NCBI RefSeq assembly: GCF_041321155.1
Contig: NZ_JBGGWB010000009.1
Location: forward strand, 1 to 64,000
Length of the DNA stretch: 64,000 nucleotides
Reading direction: 5' to 3'
DNA from: Sphingomonas sp. IW22
GTDB lineage: Bacteria; Pseudomonadota; Alphaproteobacteria; Sphingomonadales; Sphingomonadaceae
Under the pieces are notes generated by a model. The model did not search any database. It saw only the letters and a program-made list of their open reading frames with translations, and had not been told where the DNA came from. Each line of letters begins with the position of its first letter. Position 1 is the first letter of the stretch. Below are positions 10,845 through 21,259 of the stretch, piece after piece. The translations under genes were made by a program, and so were the position numbers.

Positions 10845-11755
10845 GCGATAGCTGGAAGATCACGCTGCCCTGCACCCGTGCAGAGGCCGAGGCCATCGAT
10901 CCCGAGGGCGCTGCATTTGCGACGATGGCCGCGCCGCCCGTGCTGATGACGCGCGAACTGACCGAGGACGATGTCGAGGACTGGGTGCTGGAGGCCTATT
11001 TCCAGGACAAGCCCGGCAAGCGCGAGATCGACATCCTGAAGTCGCTGGCTCCCAGCGCCGGTAACGTAGCGGTCAAGCCTGAGCATATCGCCGAACAGGA
11101 TTGGGTGACGCTGAGCCAGGCGGGCCTGGACCCGGTGACGACGGCGCGCTTCTATGTCCACACCAGCGCCAATCGCGGCGATGTGCCCGATGGCGCGCGC
11201 GCCTTTCACATCGAAGCCGGGCTGGCGTTCGGCACCGGGCATCATGAGACGACCACGGGTTGCCTGATGACGCTGGAGCAGATGCGCGCATCGGGTGCGG
11301 TTGTCCGCAACCTGATCGACGTGGGTACCGGCACCGGCCTGCTGGCTTTTGCCGCGATGCATTTGTGGCCGCGCGCGCGGGCAACCGCTTCGGACATCGA
11401 CCCGATCTCGATCGACGTCACGCGCGAAAATGCGGCGGTTAACGGTGTTGCGCTGGGTGAGGGGCCGAACCGGCTGGCGCTGGCGGTTGCGCCGGGCATG
11501 GCACACCGGCTGATCGAGCGGCGCGCGCCCTATGATCTGGTGTTGGCCAACATCATCGCCGCGCCACTGATCGAGCTGGCGCCGGTGATCGGTGCGGCAA
11601 CGGCGCCGGGCGGAACGGTCATTCTGGCAGGGTTGCTTGACCGTCAGGCCGATGCCGTGGCCCGCGCCTATCGCAACGCGGGCTTCCGTCTGGCCGGGCG
11701 CGTTCAGCTAGGCGACTGGCCGACGCTCCGCATGGTCCGCCGCGCCATCCGTTGA
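10841..11755 (+). CDS. prmA: Ribosomal protein L11 methyltransferase
   Basis: SAM-dependent methyltransferase that trimethylates ribosomal protein L11. At 304 residues it has the family-specific FGTGHHETT (130-138), the SAM-binding glycine loop DVGTGTG (160-166), the acidic ASDIDPISI strand end and the LANIIAAPLIELAP motif that replaces the NPPY of other methyltransferases. An N-terminal L11-recognition domain precedes the catalytic part. It overlaps the SDR start by 4 bases and its last 48 bases overlap the 3' end of the convergent GGDEF gene on the minus strand. Confidence 0.93.
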   Translation: MSDSWKITLPCTRAEAEAIDPEGAAFATMAAPPVLMTRELTEDDVEDWVLEAYFQDKPGKREIDILKSLAPSAGNVAVKPEHIAEQDWVTLSQAGLDPVTTARFYVHTSANRGDVPDGARAFHIEAGLAFGTGHHETTTGCLMTLEQMRASGAVVRNLIDVGTGTGLLAFAAMHLWPRARATASDIDPISIDVTRENAAVNGVALGEGPNRLALAVAPGMAHRLIERRAPYDLVLANIIAAPLIELAPVIGAATAPGGTVILAGLLDRQADAVARAYRNAGFRLAGRVQLGDWPTLRMVRRAIR

Positions 11756-12619
11756 GACGCGATTCCGGCCGCTGTCCTTTGCGTGATAAAGGAGGCGGTC
11801 GGTCCGCACGAGGAAATCTGAACTGTCCTCAGCCGGTCGCAGGGTCGCGACGCCGATGCTGATCGTCACAGGGCGTTCGGCAATCGGCGTCCCCGCGACC
11901 GCTGCGCGCAGCCGTTCGGCGGCCATGTGGGCGGCATCCCCGCAGGTCGCGGGCATCGTCCAGCCGAATTCCTCTCCCCCAAGGCGGCCTGCAAAGTCGG
12001 TTTCGCGAATTGTTTCCTTCACCCGCGCACCAAGCGCGCGGAGCACGGCGTCACCGACCGGATGGCCCCATTGATCATTGATCCGCTTGAAATGATCGAC
12101 GTCGAACAAGGCCAGCGAGAGGGGGGTGCCATAGCGGTGACTGCGCGCAATCTCGGTATTCAGACGCGACAGAAAGTGGCGCCTTGTATCCACAGCGGTC
12201 AGTTCGTCGCGGGTCGCCAGTTCGAACCAGGCATGTGATGCCCGGCCCAGCTGTGCCATGCTGCGCGCGCGGGCGGAGAGTTCGATGGGGTCGACGGGCT
12301 TGCGCAGGAAATCGTTCGCGCCTGCCTCAAGCATCCGCACCATCATTTCGGGGCCGGCTGAGCCGGTAACGATGATCACCGGGATCATCGCGCCCTGATC
12401 GAAGGCCCGCAGCCGCTGGACAAAAGTTTCGCCGTCCATGCCCGGCATTGCATAGTCCAGCAGGACCAGGTCGGGCCGTTCACGCTGGCACCATGCCAGT
12501 GCCTCGAACGGGTCGGTGAAGCCAACGGGATCCAGCCCGTTACCCTCCACCAGCGCACACATCAGCGCGAGGTTGACCGATACGTCATCGACGATCAGCA
12601 CCCGCGACGGCGCGTTCAT
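11708..12619 (-). CDS. Response regulator with GGDEF diguanylate cyclase domain
   Basis: A 303-residue single-receiver relative of PleD that makes the second messenger cyclic di-GMP. The N-terminal receiver has the acidic pair D11/D12 in IVDDV and the phospho-acceptor D55 in LLDYAMPG, with Lys107. The GGDEF domain carries GGEEF at 214-218, an active-site form, and RETD at 205-208, exactly five residues before it, which is the allosteric inhibition site (RxxD). So the enzyme looks active and product-inhibited. Its start overlaps the stop of the hybrid kinase by 4 bases, making that kinase the natural phosphodonor. The receiver-output link is known from PleD/WspR; the pairing here is inferred from coupling. 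Confidence 0.9.
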   Translation of the reverse strand: MNAPSRVLIVDDVSVNLALMCALVEGNGLDPVGFTDPFEALAWCQRERPDLVLLDYAMPGMDGETFVQRLRAFDQGAMIPVIIVTGSAGPEMMVRMLEAGANDFLRKPVDPIELSARARSMAQLGRASHAWFELATRDELTAVDTRRHFLSRLNTEIARSHRYGTPLSLALFDVDHFKRINDQWGHPVGDAVLRALGARVKETIRETDFAGRLGGEEFGWTMPATCGDAAHMAAERLRAAVAGTPIAERPVTISIGVATLRPAEDSSDFLVRTDRLLYHAKDSGRNRVSTDGAADHAERRPVA

Positions 12620-15600
12620 GCCGCCTCGCGCGCGATTCGGCGCTGTTCGATAGCCGCGGTCGTGTCGGCGGCGGCGTTCAGCAATTCCTGGCCCAGCGCT
12701 TCGACCGGGTCGGTGGTGCCGCAGGCGGTTTCGATGCGGTTGGCGACATCGGCGATCCGGTCGGCGCCGATGTTCAGCGCGGCGCCCTTCAGCGCATGCG
12801 CCTCTGCTCCGGCGGCGGCGCGGTCGCCCTCCGCGATCAGCCTGGCGATAAGGGGCGGGCGTTTGCTCACCTCGTCCGACAGCATCTGAAGGAAGCGTTC
12901 GACGAGCGCACCGCCAACCGTCGATTCCAGCGAGGCGAGCTTGTCATCGTTGAGCAGAACCAGCGCCGCCGGCGCGGCGGGCGCGGGTTGCGTCACCGGC
13001 GCTTCGGCGGGAAGAGGTGCCCCGGCAATGGTCCGCAGCTTTTCAGACAGAGCGGCGCTGTCGACCGGCTTGGTCATCAAAGCGGTCAGCCCGGCATTTT
13101 CATACAAGCCCCGCCGTTCGGGTGCGGCGTCTGCGGTCAACGCAATGATCGGTGCGTCGGCGTTGGGACCGTCACCTTCACGGATTGCCCGTGTGGCCGC
13201 AAGTCCGTCCATTTCGGGCATCTGCATATCCATGAGTATAACATCAAATCGAGACTTTGCAGCAGCTTCTACCGCAAGTCGCCCATTTTCGACACAGATG
13301 ATCTCATGCCCGTCTCGGCGAACCAACGCGGTGATCAGCGCCCGGTTGATCGCGTTGTCCTCAGCCATCAGGATCGAAAGCGACCGGGCCGCGACAGCGG
13401 CGATCCGGCGAACCGGCGGTGCGGCCGCACCGGGCGCGTCCAGCGCAACCTCGAATGAAAAGACCGAACCCTTGCCCGGCACGCTTTCGACGGAAATCCG
13501 TCCCTTCATCGCTTCGACCAGACGGCGGCAGATGGCAAGGCCAAGCCCCGTCCCGCCGAAGCGCCGGGTGGTGGAGGCGTCCGCCTGAACAAAAGGTTCG
13601 AACAGCCGGGTCTGCGCCTCGGCTTCGATGCCGACCCCGGTATCGGCGACCCGCCAGCGCATGATGCGCTTATCGTCTTCGTGCTTCAGCTCCAGCGTGA
13701 CATCGACGCCCCCGGCGCTGGTAAACTTGATCGCATTGCTGACCAGATTGGCGACGATCTGGCGCAAGCGAACCGGGTCCCCGCTGACGCGCAGGTCGCG
13801 GCCCACCGGTACCGACAGGTTGAGGTTCAGTCCCTTGCTGGATGCTGTATGGTGGAACAGGTCCAGCGTGGTGCGCGCCAGTTCGCCCACATCGAAATCG
13901 ATCCGCTCAAGCGTAAGCGCGCCATTCTCGATCTTTGAGAAGTCGAGCACATCGTCCAGCAGAGCCATCAGCAACGTGGCGGACTGTTCAAGGTTTTCGA
14001 GGTAACGAGCCTGTTCCTTTGGATCCGGATCGGCGCGCAGCAGCTCGATCATGCCCAGCACGCCGGTCATGGGCGTGCGGATCTCGTGGCTCATGGTTGC
14101 CAGAAACGCGCTTTTGGTCTCGGCCAACTCCCGCGCTTCGTCACGTGCGGCGATCAACACTGCCTCGGCGGCGGCCTCATCGGTGACGTCGCGGACCACA
14201 CCGACGATCCCCAGAATGGTGCCGTCAGGTGCCGCTTCCGACTGGCCGGACGATTCGACCTGTCGCATCTCACCGTCGGGGCGGATGATACGCGCGCGGA
14301 ACGACCAGGGGGAGCCATCGTGCAGCGCGCCCTCGACCACCTCGACCACATGGGCGCGGTCGTCCGGGTGATATATTTCGAGGGCATTGTCCATTGCTGG
14401 CGTGTCGCCCAGCGCGCGACCATGAATGCGGTGAACCTGATCCGACCAGAATAGCGAACGGTTCTGGGAATCGACGCGCCAGTGGCCGATGCCGCCCATG
14501 CGTTCAGCCATGCTGAGCAGACGCAGGCTTTCCTGCATCTTGGCGACGGCGCGTGCCGATTCGAGTTCGGCCATGCGGCGGCGGGTAACGTCGCGAACGC
14601 TGGCGATGATCTCCATCGGCTCGCCATTCTCGTCGCGGACCAGCCGGTAGATCGCTTCCAGCCAAACATAGCTGCCGTCGCGCTTGCGCTGGCGATAGGT
14701 AGCGCTGGTGCTTTCGGCGCCATCAAGCAGCGCCGCCCAAGCCGCGGAAACCAGCTCACGATCATCGGGGTTAATGTCGTCCGCCAATCGCCCGCCGACC
14801 AGCTCGGCGGGTTCATAGTCCAGGATGATGCGCGCGGCCGGGGAAACATATTGCCGGACGCCGTCGATGCTCAGGCGGACGATCATGTCGTTCGAATGGT
14901 CGGCCAGCAGCCGATATTGCTGCTTTCGGTGCCGCAGTCGTATCACCAGTCTTTCCCGTTCGACCAACGATGCCGCGATTGGCAGGGCCGACACGACCGC
15001 GATGGCCAGAAACAGCTGAAGAAACAAAAGGCGTTCGCCCATCCCGGCAAACTGGCCGGAAATCGGTCCATGCCCCGTCATCGTGTACCAGGACGCGATG
15101 GCGGCGACGATCAGGATCGAACCCGTCGCGCCCATGAAACGCAGCCGAAACGCCGCGACCGTCAACAGGGGCAGGATCACGAACAGAACCGGGTAACGGG
15201 CCTGGCTGAAGATCGCAGTGGTCAACACAGCCACCGCCAGCAGCGTAACGGCCAGCTCCGCGCGGCGACCCTGACGCAACAGATGCAGGCAATCAGGATT
15301 GCAGGCGACCAAGATGATCGGGCCTAGTACCAGCATCCCCAGCGCATCGGCCGCGAACCAGTGCAAGGCGACATACGGCCCGTTCCGGCCAAGATCGAGC
15401 GCAAGATAGCTCGCCCCGACCATCGCGCCGGCGATCGGGGCGGTAACGCCGGCCAGCATCATGAATTTCGCCAGATAGCGCGGCGAAAAAACGGTTTCGT
15501 CCCGGTCGGCGAACCGTTCCACCAGGAAAATCGCAACCGCGATCTCGATGACGTTCGCGGCGGCCAGTGCGAGCGTCAGGGCAAGCGGGCTGCCGATTGC

Positions 15601-15831
15601 GGCGTTGGCGGCGATCAGGCCTCCCCCGGTCGCGGCCAGCATCGGGATGCGCGGCAGGGTCGGAAACCGCAGCATGATGGCTGTCGCGACGGCATTTGCG
15701 ATCCACAAGGGAGCATAGCCTGCTTCGCCCTGTGCAAGCGAAATGCCGAACAGTGCCAGCGCCATGACGAGCAAAGCCGTTCCCGCAACGGCACGCCAGC
15801 GGTGGTCGGTCGGGGAGGAAACCGGGGTCAC
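12616..15831 (-). CDS. MASE1-like PAS hybrid histidine kinase
   Basis: A 1071-residue hybrid sensor kinase. Order of parts: an N-terminal polytopic MASE1-like membrane sensor (about eight helices in residues 15-290), PAS/PAC (about 305-430), a second PAS (about 445-555), HisKA with phospho-His582 in MSHEIRTPM, HATPase with N-box [12 protein letters not shown] and G-boxes DTGVGI and GTGLGLAI, a receiver with D868 in [10 protein letters not shown], and a C-terminal Hpt with His1012 in HALKGAAL. A full phosphorelay (His-Asp-His) is thus in one chain, with the overlapping GGDEF receiver protein as probable final acceptor. The signal sensed is unknown. Confidence 0.92.
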   Translation of the reverse strand: MTPVSSPTDHRWRAVAGTALLVMALALFGISLAQGEAGYAPLWIANAVATAIMLRFPTLPRIPMLAATGGGLIAANAAIGSPLALTLALAAANVIEIAVAIFLVERFADRDETVFSPRYLAKFMMLAGVTAPIAGAMVGASYLALDLGRNGPYVALHWFAADALGMLVLGPIILVACNPDCLHLLRQGRRAELAVTLLAVAVLTTAIFSQARYPVLFVILPLLTVAAFRLRFMGATGSILIVAAIASWYTMTGHGPISGQFAGMGERLLFLQLFLAIAVVSALPIAASLVERERLVIRLRHRKQQYRLLADHSNDMIVRLSIDGVRQYVSPAARIILDYEPAELVGGRLADDINPDDRELVSAAWAALLDGAESTSATYRQRKRDGSYVWLEAIYRLVRDENGEPMEIIASVRDVTRRRMAELESARAVAKMQESLRLLSMAERMGGIGHWRVDSQNRSLFWSDQVHRIHGRALGDTPAMDNALEIYHPDDRAHVVEVVEGALHDGSPWSFRARIIRPDGEMRQVESSGQSEAAPDGTILGIVGVVRDVTDEAAAEAVLIAARDEARELAETKSAFLATMSHEIRTPMTGVLGMIELLRADPDPKEQARYLENLEQSATLLMALLDDVLDFSKIENGALTLERIDFDVGELARTTLDLFHHTASSKGLNLNLSVPVGRDLRVSGDPVRLRQIVANLVSNAIKFTSAGGVDVTLELKHEDDKRIMRWRVADTGVGIEAEAQTRLFEPFVQADASTTRRFGGTGLGLAICRRLVEAMKGRISVESVPGKGSVFSFEVALDAPGAAAPPVRRIAAVAARSLSILMAEDNAINRALITALVRRDGHEIICVENGRLAVEAAAKSRFDVILMDMQMPEMDGLAATRAIREGDGPNADAPIIALTADAAPERRGLYENAGLTALMTKPVDSAALSEKLRTIAGAPLPAEAPVTQPAPAAPAALVLLNDDKLASLESTVGGALVERFLQMLSDEVSKRPPLIARLIAEGDRAAAGAEAHALKGAALNIGADRIADVANRIETACGTTDPVEALGQELLNAAADTTAAIEQRRIAREAA

Positions 15832-16068
15832 AGCGGATCAGAATGCAGGCGGTTCAGGGGAAGCTGGCCGCCGCGCGAAGGCGGCGGATGTCAGTGGCAT
15901 CTTTGCGTCCTCCCGCTGGCGGGTATTGTCGGAGAGGGCGGGGTGCACCCCCTCCGACGGGGCTTTCGGACCGCCTGGCGATGCGGTCCTCGCCGGCACG
16001 CAGGGAGACGTATCCGACTGTCTTCATGGGTAAGAAAAGCGGGGTGAACCAGCAATCACCCCATGGGG

Positions 16069-16677
16069 TTACGGGTGAACGTCGTGAAGCATCAGGATCG
16101 CCTGCGTGCGATTCACCACGTCCAGCTTCCGCAGGATCGCCTTCACGTGCTGTTTTATGGTGATCTCTGACAGGCCGAGTTCATACGCGATCTGCTTGTT
16201 CAGATCGCCGTTCCGCATGGCGCGCAGCACGCGCGCCTCTGCCGGCGTCAATGTGGACAATCGCTTCTCTGTCCCGTCCGGCGCGGCGGGTTCCAGTCCG
16301 GGCGTGAAGTGGGTGCCGCCGTCCGCGACCGTGCGGATGGCGCTGACCAGCGTGTCGATGGGCGCGGCCTTCGATACGAAGCCGGCCGCGCCATTGGCGG
16401 CGGCGCGCGCTTCGGCATCGGGGCGGTCGGTGCCGCTGACGATCAGGATCGGTGTCGATGGCCGGTCGCGCGCAACGTCGATCAGGCTCGCTATGCCGCG
16501 ACTATCCGGCAGGCCAAGGTCGAGGATCACCAGATCGACCGACCGCGTTTCCGACAATACTTCGCCAAGACTTCCCGCCTGGATTACATCCGCATCCGGC
16601 GCGACGAGCGACAGCGCAACGCGCGCAGCCTCCCGACACATCGGGTGGTCATCGGCAATAATCGCACACAACCCCAT
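16069..16677 (-). CDS. NarL/FixJ-type response regulator
   Basis: A 202-residue two-domain regulator: receiver with acidic pair D9/D10 and phospho-acceptor D53 in VILDLGLPDS, then a LuxR-type HTH at about 140-200 (STLTPAEARVLRAMRNGDLNKQIAYELGLSE). It would bind DNA when phosphorylated. It lies upstream of the hybrid kinase on the same strand, separated by 237 bases that contain no gene I can support, so it may be a second output of that kinase or answer another. Cognate kinase and targets are not evident. Confidence 0.88.
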   Translation of the reverse strand: MGLCAIIADDHPMCREAARVALSLVAPDADVIQAGSLGEVLSETRSVDLVILDLGLPDSRGIASLIDVARDRPSTPILIVSGTDRPDAEARAAANGAAGFVSKAAPIDTLVSAIRTVADGGTHFTPGLEPAAPDGTEKRLSTLTPAEARVLRAMRNGDLNKQIAYELGLSEITIKQHVKAILRKLDVVNRTQAILMLHDVHP

Positions 16678-16734
16678 AAAACGCCTCCCCAGAGACGTTT
16701 CTAACCAATTGAATGCCCGTCGTCAGGGAAAAAA

Positions 16735-17409
16735 TCAGCCGATCTTGCCGAACATCGCCTCATATCGATCGCGTTCGCCAGCCGTCAGCAGGCGGGCCTG
16801 TTCGTGCCAGCGGTCGCGCGACATCCGCCCGCTGAACGGCCCGAGTTCGCGGTCGAGCGCGGCGGCCTGTTCGTCCGACAGCGCGGCCAGCGCGGCGATG
16901 TCGGTAATCCCCTGTTCGGCCAACATGGTTGCCGCCTTTGGCCCCAGACCCTTCAGCAGCGTCAGTTCCCCACCGGCGGGCGTGGACGCGGCGGCAGGTT
17001 CGGGCGTGGACGCCTGAGCAGGAACCGGCGGCGGGGGCGCGTCGGGGGCCGTCGCGGTGAACGGTGCCGGGGTTGCCAGCGGCGCAGCGGGCGGGGTCGG
17101 ATCGGGCGCGGGTTGCACCACTGGCATGGGCGCTTCGTCGCGAACGGCTACTTCGTCGCGAACGGGCGCTGCATCAGGCAGCGCGCCGCCGCCGACCTCC
17201 ACGGTGTTGCCGCGCGCCTGAATATCGTCCTGAGCGGCCTTGCTCTGCTTCCAGCGCCGCTGACCCCACCAGATCATCAGGATCGTCAGCACGACCGCGA
17301 TCGCGATCATCACCAGATGCGTGATCGTGATCGGCATCATCATGTCCGCCGCACCCGCAGGTGAGGTGGACGTGATCGTGTCGGAAGGCGCGGGGTTCGA
17401 GCTGGCCAT
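16735..17409 (-). CDS. Membrane-anchored helix-hairpin-helix protein
   Basis: A 224-residue protein with one transmembrane helix (about 28-48, THLVMIAIAVVLTILMIWW), a basic stop-transfer stretch, a long proline/alanine-rich linker (about 75-150) and a C-terminal helix-hairpin-helix domain (LTLLKGLGPKAATMLAEQG) of the kind found in the 'DUF4332/H3TH, predicted 5' flap endonuclease' group. The HhH fold binds DNA or acts as a protein contact; no catalytic residues are visible. Similar small membrane HhH proteins are common in sphingomonads and have no established function. It sits between purD and the response regulator on the same strand. Confidence 0.65.
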   Translation of the reverse strand: MASSNPAPSDTITSTSPAGAADMMMPITITHLVMIAIAVVLTILMIWWGQRRWKQSKAAQDDIQARGNTVEVGGGALPDAAPVRDEVAVRDEAPMPVVQPAPDPTPPAAPLATPAPFTATAPDAPPPPVPAQASTPEPAAASTPAGGELTLLKGLGPKAATMLAEQGITDIAALAALSDEQAAALDRELGPFSGRMSRDRWHEQARLLTAGERDRYEAMFGKIG

Positions 17410-17458
17410 GGCGATCCCTTGATATGTCGCTGATCAGATAGCTGGATTACCGGACGAA

Positions 17459-18724
17459 TCAGGCGCGTTCGCGTTCCACTTCACGCCAACCGATGTCGCG
17501 GCGACAAAAGCCGGTGGGAAATTCGACCCGGTCGAGCGCGGCATAGGCGGCGGATTGTGCCTGGGTCACGCTGTCGCCGGTCGCCGTCACGGCCAGCACG
17601 CGCCCGCCGCTGGAGACCAGCCGGTCGCCGTCCATGCGCGTGCCCGCCTGAAACACGGTCGCGCCGGTCGCTTCGGCCCGGTCGATCCCGTCGATCGCGC
17701 CGCCGGTTTCGGGCGTGCCGGGATAGCCGCGCGCCGCCATCACGACGGTCAGCGCGGTCTTGTCTGAAAAGGCAGGCGCCGCTGCATCCGCCAACTGTCC
17801 CCGCGCCACGGCGAGCAGCGTGTCCAGCAAATCGCTGTCCAGCCGCGCCATCAGCACCTGACATTCCGGGTCGCCAAAGCGGCAATTATATTCGATCAGC
17901 TTCGGCCCCGTATTGGTCAGCATCAGCCCGGCATACAGCACCCCCGAATAGGGCGTGCCCTCTGCCGCCAGTGCCGCGACGGTCGGGCGGATGATCTCGT
18001 CGATGGCGCGCTGCTCAAGCGCGGCGGTCAGGACCGGGGCGGGGGAATAGGCGCCCATGCCGCCGGTATTGGGACCGGTATCGCCGTCGCCCACGCGCTT
18101 GTGATCCTGTGCCGATCCGAATGCCATGATCGCATCGCCGTCGGTCAGCACGAACAGGCTGGCTTCTTCCCCGCTCAGAAACTCCTCGATCACCGCTTCG
18201 CCGCCGGGTTCGGCGAACAGGGCGGTCAGCGCCGCTTCCGCCTCATCCGGGGTCATGGCGATGGTCACGCCCTTGCCCGCAGCCAGCCCGTCGGCCTTGA
18301 TGACGACCGGCAAGCCGAACGGGGTGAGCGCCGCGCGGGCCGCCTCGATATTGTCGACACGGGCGTAACCGGCGGTGGGGATATCGGCGCGGGCGCACAA
18401 ATCCTTGGTAAAGCCCTTGGACCCCTCAAGCTGTGCGGCTGCCTTTGACGGGCCGAATACGGCAATTCCGGCAGCGCGCAGATCGTCGGCCAGCCCTGCA
18501 ACCAGCGGCGCTTCGGGGCCGACCACGACCAGCTCGACCGCGCGCGCGCGACAGAAATCGACGACGGCGCCGTGGTCCTCGACCTTTAGCGGCACCAGTT
18601 CGGCGTGATTGGCGATGCCGGGATTGCCCGGCGCGGCAAACAGCGTATCCAGTCGCGGCGATTGCGCCAGCTTCCATGCGAGCGCATGTTCACGCCCCCC
18701 CGACCCGATCAGCAGGACGTTCAT
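17459..18724 (-). CDS. purD: Phosphoribosylamine-glycine ligase
   Basis: ATP-grasp enzyme of purine synthesis that joins glycine to phosphoribosylamine to give GAR. The 421-residue product starts [17 protein letters not shown], the standard PurD N-terminus, which is why 18724 is chosen over an in-frame start 69 bases upstream. Further landmarks are [13 protein letters not shown], the ATP-grasp lysine region [13 protein letters not shown], and [11 protein letters not shown] near the metal site. The start codon overlaps that of the divergent xseA, leaving no intergenic promoter space. Confidence 0.96.
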   Translation of the reverse strand: MNVLLIGSGGREHALAWKLAQSPRLDTLFAAPGNPGIANHAELVPLKVEDHGAVVDFCRARAVELVVVGPEAPLVAGLADDLRAAGIAVFGPSKAAAQLEGSKGFTKDLCARADIPTAGYARVDNIEAARAALTPFGLPVVIKADGLAAGKGVTIAMTPDEAEAALTALFAEPGGEAVIEEFLSGEEASLFVLTDGDAIMAFGSAQDHKRVGDGDTGPNTGGMGAYSPAPVLTAALEQRAIDEIIRPTVAALAAEGTPYSGVLYAGLMLTNTGPKLIEYNCRFGDPECQVLMARLDSDLLDTLLAVARGQLADAAAPAFSDKTALTVVMAARGYPGTPETGGAIDGIDRAEATGATVFQAGTRMDGDRLVSSGGRVLAVTATGDSVTQAQSAAYAALDRVEFPTGFCRRDIGWREVERERA

Positions 18725-20111
18725 GCCCGATCCCTTTTCCATGCCCGATGACGATAAGCCCGGCCTGTTAGCCGAGGGGCGCCCCGGCGACAACGCCGCA
18801 CCGATGAGTGTCGGCGAACTGTCCGGCCGCCTTAAGCGGCTGGTCGAGGGGGAGTTCGCGCATGTACGCCTGCGCGGTGAGATTTCGGGCTATAAGCGCG
18901 CGTCATCCGGCCATGTCTATCTGTGCCTGAAGGACGAAAGTGCCGTCATCGACGCGGTGATGTGGCGCGGATCGGCGGGTAGCCTGGCCTTTGCCCCCGC
19001 AGACGGGATTGAGGTGGTCGCGACGGGGCGGCTGACCACCTATCCGGGCCGGTCGAAATACCAGATCGTTATCGAGCGCATGGAACTGGCCGGCGAAGGC
19101 GCGCTGATGGCGCTGCTGGAGCGTAACAAGGCGCGGTTCGAGGCGGAGGGGTTGTTCGCCAAATCACGCGCGCGTGCCCCGCTGCCGTTCATGCCGCGCG
19201 TGATCGGCGTGGTCACGTCGCCCACCGGCGCGGTCATTCGCGACATCCTGCACCGGCTGGGCGAACGCTGCCCCAGCCATGTCATCGTCTGGCCGGTCAA
19301 GGTGCAGGGCGACGGCGCGGCGAACGAGGTCGCCGCCGCCGTGCGCGGGTTCGACGCGATGGCGCCGGGGGGGGCGGTCCCGCGCCCTGACCTGGTCATC
19401 GTCGCGCGCGGGGGTGGCTCGATCGAGGATCTGTGGGCATTCAACGAGGAGGCTGTGGTGCGCGCGGTTGCCGCCTGTTCGATCCCGATCATCTCCGCCG
19501 TCGGGCATGAGACGGACACGACCCTGTGCGATTACGCCGCCGATCTGCGCGCGCCCACGCCCACCGCTGCCGCCGAGTTCGCGGTGCCGGTCCGCGCCGA
19601 TCTGGCTGAACAGGTCACGATGCTGGGCCTTCGCACCGAACGCTGCGTGCGGCGCTATCATGAGCGCGCCGGGGAGCGGCTGGCGGCGCTGGCCCGCGTG
19701 ATGCCACGTCGCGACGCGTTGCTGGGGCCGCAGCGCCAGCGCGCCGACGACGCCGGGGCGCGGCTGGTGCGCGCGCTGGAGCGGCGGCTGACGGTGGCGC
19801 GCGGGCAACTCGACCGGTCGGGCGCGGTGCTGCGTCCCGCCTTGCTCGACCGCCGGATCGAGCGGGCAGGGGCGGCGCTGTCGTCGGCGGCGCGCGCGCT
19901 GGTCGCCAACGATCCCGAAAAGCCGCTGGAGCGCGGCTATGCCTATGTCGAGGCGCGGGTCAGCGGCCGGGTGATCGCCGATGCCCCGGCTGCCCGCGCT
20001 GCCGGGGCGCTGCGCCTGCACTTCAAGGACGGCACGGTGGACGCGCGGGTTGAGCGCGGCGGCGGTCGCGCCTACACTGGCGATGCACCCGAACAGCCCA
20101 ACCTTCTTTGA
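18723..20111 (+). CDS. xseA: Exodeoxyribonuclease VII large subunit
   Basis: Large subunit of exonuclease VII, which degrades single-stranded DNA in both directions together with XseB. The 462-residue product has the N-terminal OB fold ([16 protein letters not shown] through [17 protein letters not shown]), the catalytic core with [34 protein letters not shown] and [13 protein letters not shown], and a helical C-terminal region. The ATG at 18723 has AGGA five bases before it; an alternative ATG at 18741 is possible. It is divergent from purD with overlapping start codons, and DUF2093 follows in the same direction, an order common in this group. Confidence 0.93.
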   Translation: MPDPFSMPDDDKPGLLAEGRPGDNAAPMSVGELSGRLKRLVEGEFAHVRLRGEISGYKRASSGHVYLCLKDESAVIDAVMWRGSAGSLAFAPADGIEVVATGRLTTYPGRSKYQIVIERMELAGEGALMALLERNKARFEAEGLFAKSRARAPLPFMPRVIGVVTSPTGAVIRDILHRLGERCPSHVIVWPVKVQGDGAANEVAAAVRGFDAMAPGGAVPRPDLVIVARGGGSIEDLWAFNEEAVVRAVAACSIPIISAVGHETDTTLCDYAADLRAPTPTAAAEFAVPVRADLAEQVTMLGLRTERCVRRYHERAGERLAALARVMPRRDALLGPQRQRADDAGARLVRALERRLTVARGQLDRSGAVLRPALLDRRIERAGAALSSAARALVANDPEKPLERGYAYVEARVSGRVIADAPAARAAGALRLHFKDGTVDARVERGGGRAYTGDAPEQPNLL

Positions 20112-20144
20112 TGAACCCCGTTTCGGGGGGAGAGCCGATTGCCC

Positions 20145-20345
20145 ATGTTGATGTCGAATGCCAACCGCGCCGCCCGCCTGCACTACATGGCTAATGGCTT
20201 TCGGCTGCTGTCGCCGGGCGATCATGTGGTCTGCGCGGTTTCGGCTGAGCGGATCCCGCTGGACACGCTGAAATATTGGAGCGTGGCGCGGCAGGAAGCC
20301 TATGCCACCGCAGAGATTGCGACACAGGCCCTGACGCAGGCGTGA
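20145..20345 (+). CDS. DUF2093 small protein
   Basis: A 66-residue protein of the DUF2093 family, found in alphaproteobacteria next to xseA. Features seen are ARLHYMANGFRLLSPGDHV, a CAVSAERIPLDTLKYWSV core with one cysteine, and ROEAYATAE-like RQEAYATAE, all conserved in the family. Function is unknown. A GGGGGGAG ribosome-binding sequence precedes it; a TTG at 20139 would fit that spacing slightly better and add two residues. The stop overlaps the GTG start of the peptidase gene. Confidence 0.8.
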   Translation: MLMSNANRAARLHYMANGFRLLSPGDHVVCAVSAERIPLDTLKYWSVARQEAYATAEIATQALTQA

Positions 20346-21259
20346 TTGCGCGCGCACTGACGCTGGTGTTGCTGGGGGGCTGCGTGGCGGTGCCCCCCGC
20401 GATCGAGCGTGGATCGACCGCCGCCGCGCCGTTGGCCCCGCGACCCGCGCCTGCGCCGGTGCCAAGACCCGCGCCGCCGCCGGTCGAGCGCGAAGCGATG
20501 CGCTTCGCCTTTTCCGGGCCGATGATTCAGGGCGGCGTGGTCAGCGGCACCGCGCCGGCGGGCACCGTGACGCTGACGCTGGATGGCAAGCCGGTGCCGG
20601 TGGCGTCCGATGGCCGTTTCCTTATCGGCTTCGATCGCGACGCGGGGCCTAGCGCGCAACTGGTGGCGACGCGTGATGATGGCGAGACGCTGGAACAGCG
20701 CCTGACCGTTGCGCCGCGCGCCTGGCGGATCGAGCGGCTGCCAACGCTGGCGCGCGTCTCGCAGCCCAGTGCCGAGTTCCGCCGCCGCCGCGCGCCCGAA
20801 CTGGCCCGCATTGTCGCGGCGCGGGCCGAGGATACCGGCGCCGATGGCTGGCGCCAGACGTTCGAATGGCCGACGACCGGGCGCATTTCCGGCCTATTCG
20901 GGTCGCAGCGCATCTATCGCGGCGAACCCGGCGCCTATCACTCCGGCGTGGATGTCGCGCGCCCGACTGGCACCCCGGTCAAGGCACCCGCCGACGGCGT
21001 GGTGATCCTTGCCGCCGACAGCCCCTTCACGCTGGAGGGCAATCTGCTGATGCTCGACCACGGCATGGGCCTGAACAGCGCGTTCCTGCACCTGTCGCGC
21101 ATCGACGTTGCCGATGGCCAGCGCGTCCGCCGGGGCCAGACCATCGGCGCGGTCGGCGCCACCGGCCGCGCAACGGGGCCGCACCTGCACTGGGGCATGA
21201 AATGGCGCGATGCCCGCATCGACCCGCTGCTCATCGCGGGACCAATGCCGAAGGGTTAG
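20342..21259 (+). CDS. M23-family peptidoglycan endopeptidase, lipoprotein
   Basis: A 305-residue lysostaphin-type peptidase. GTG start overlaps the previous stop (GTGA). The signal IARALTLVLLGGC carries a lipobox with Cys14, so the mature protein is probably lipid-anchored in the envelope. A proline-rich linker leads to a beta-rich middle domain and the C-terminal LytM/M23 domain with the zinc ligands His200 and Asp204 in HSGVD and His283 in HLHWG (HLH at 281-283). The catalytic set is complete, so it should cut peptide cross-links in peptidoglycan rather than act only as an activator. It ends the xseA-DUF2093 transcription unit. Confidence 0.88.
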   Translation: MIARALTLVLLGGCVAVPPAIERGSTAAAPLAPRPAPAPVPRPAPPPVEREAMRFAFSGPMIQGGVVSGTAPAGTVTLTLDGKPVPVASDGRFLIGFDRDAGPSAQLVATRDDGETLEQRLTVAPRAWRIERLPTLARVSQPSAEFRRRRAPELARIVAARAEDTGADGWRQTFEWPTTGRISGLFGSQRIYRGEPGAYHSGVDVARPTGTPVKAPADGVVILAADSPFTLEGNLLMLDHGMGLNSAFLHLSRIDVADGQRVRRGQTIGAVGATGRATGPHLHWGMKWRDARIDPLLIAGPMPKG

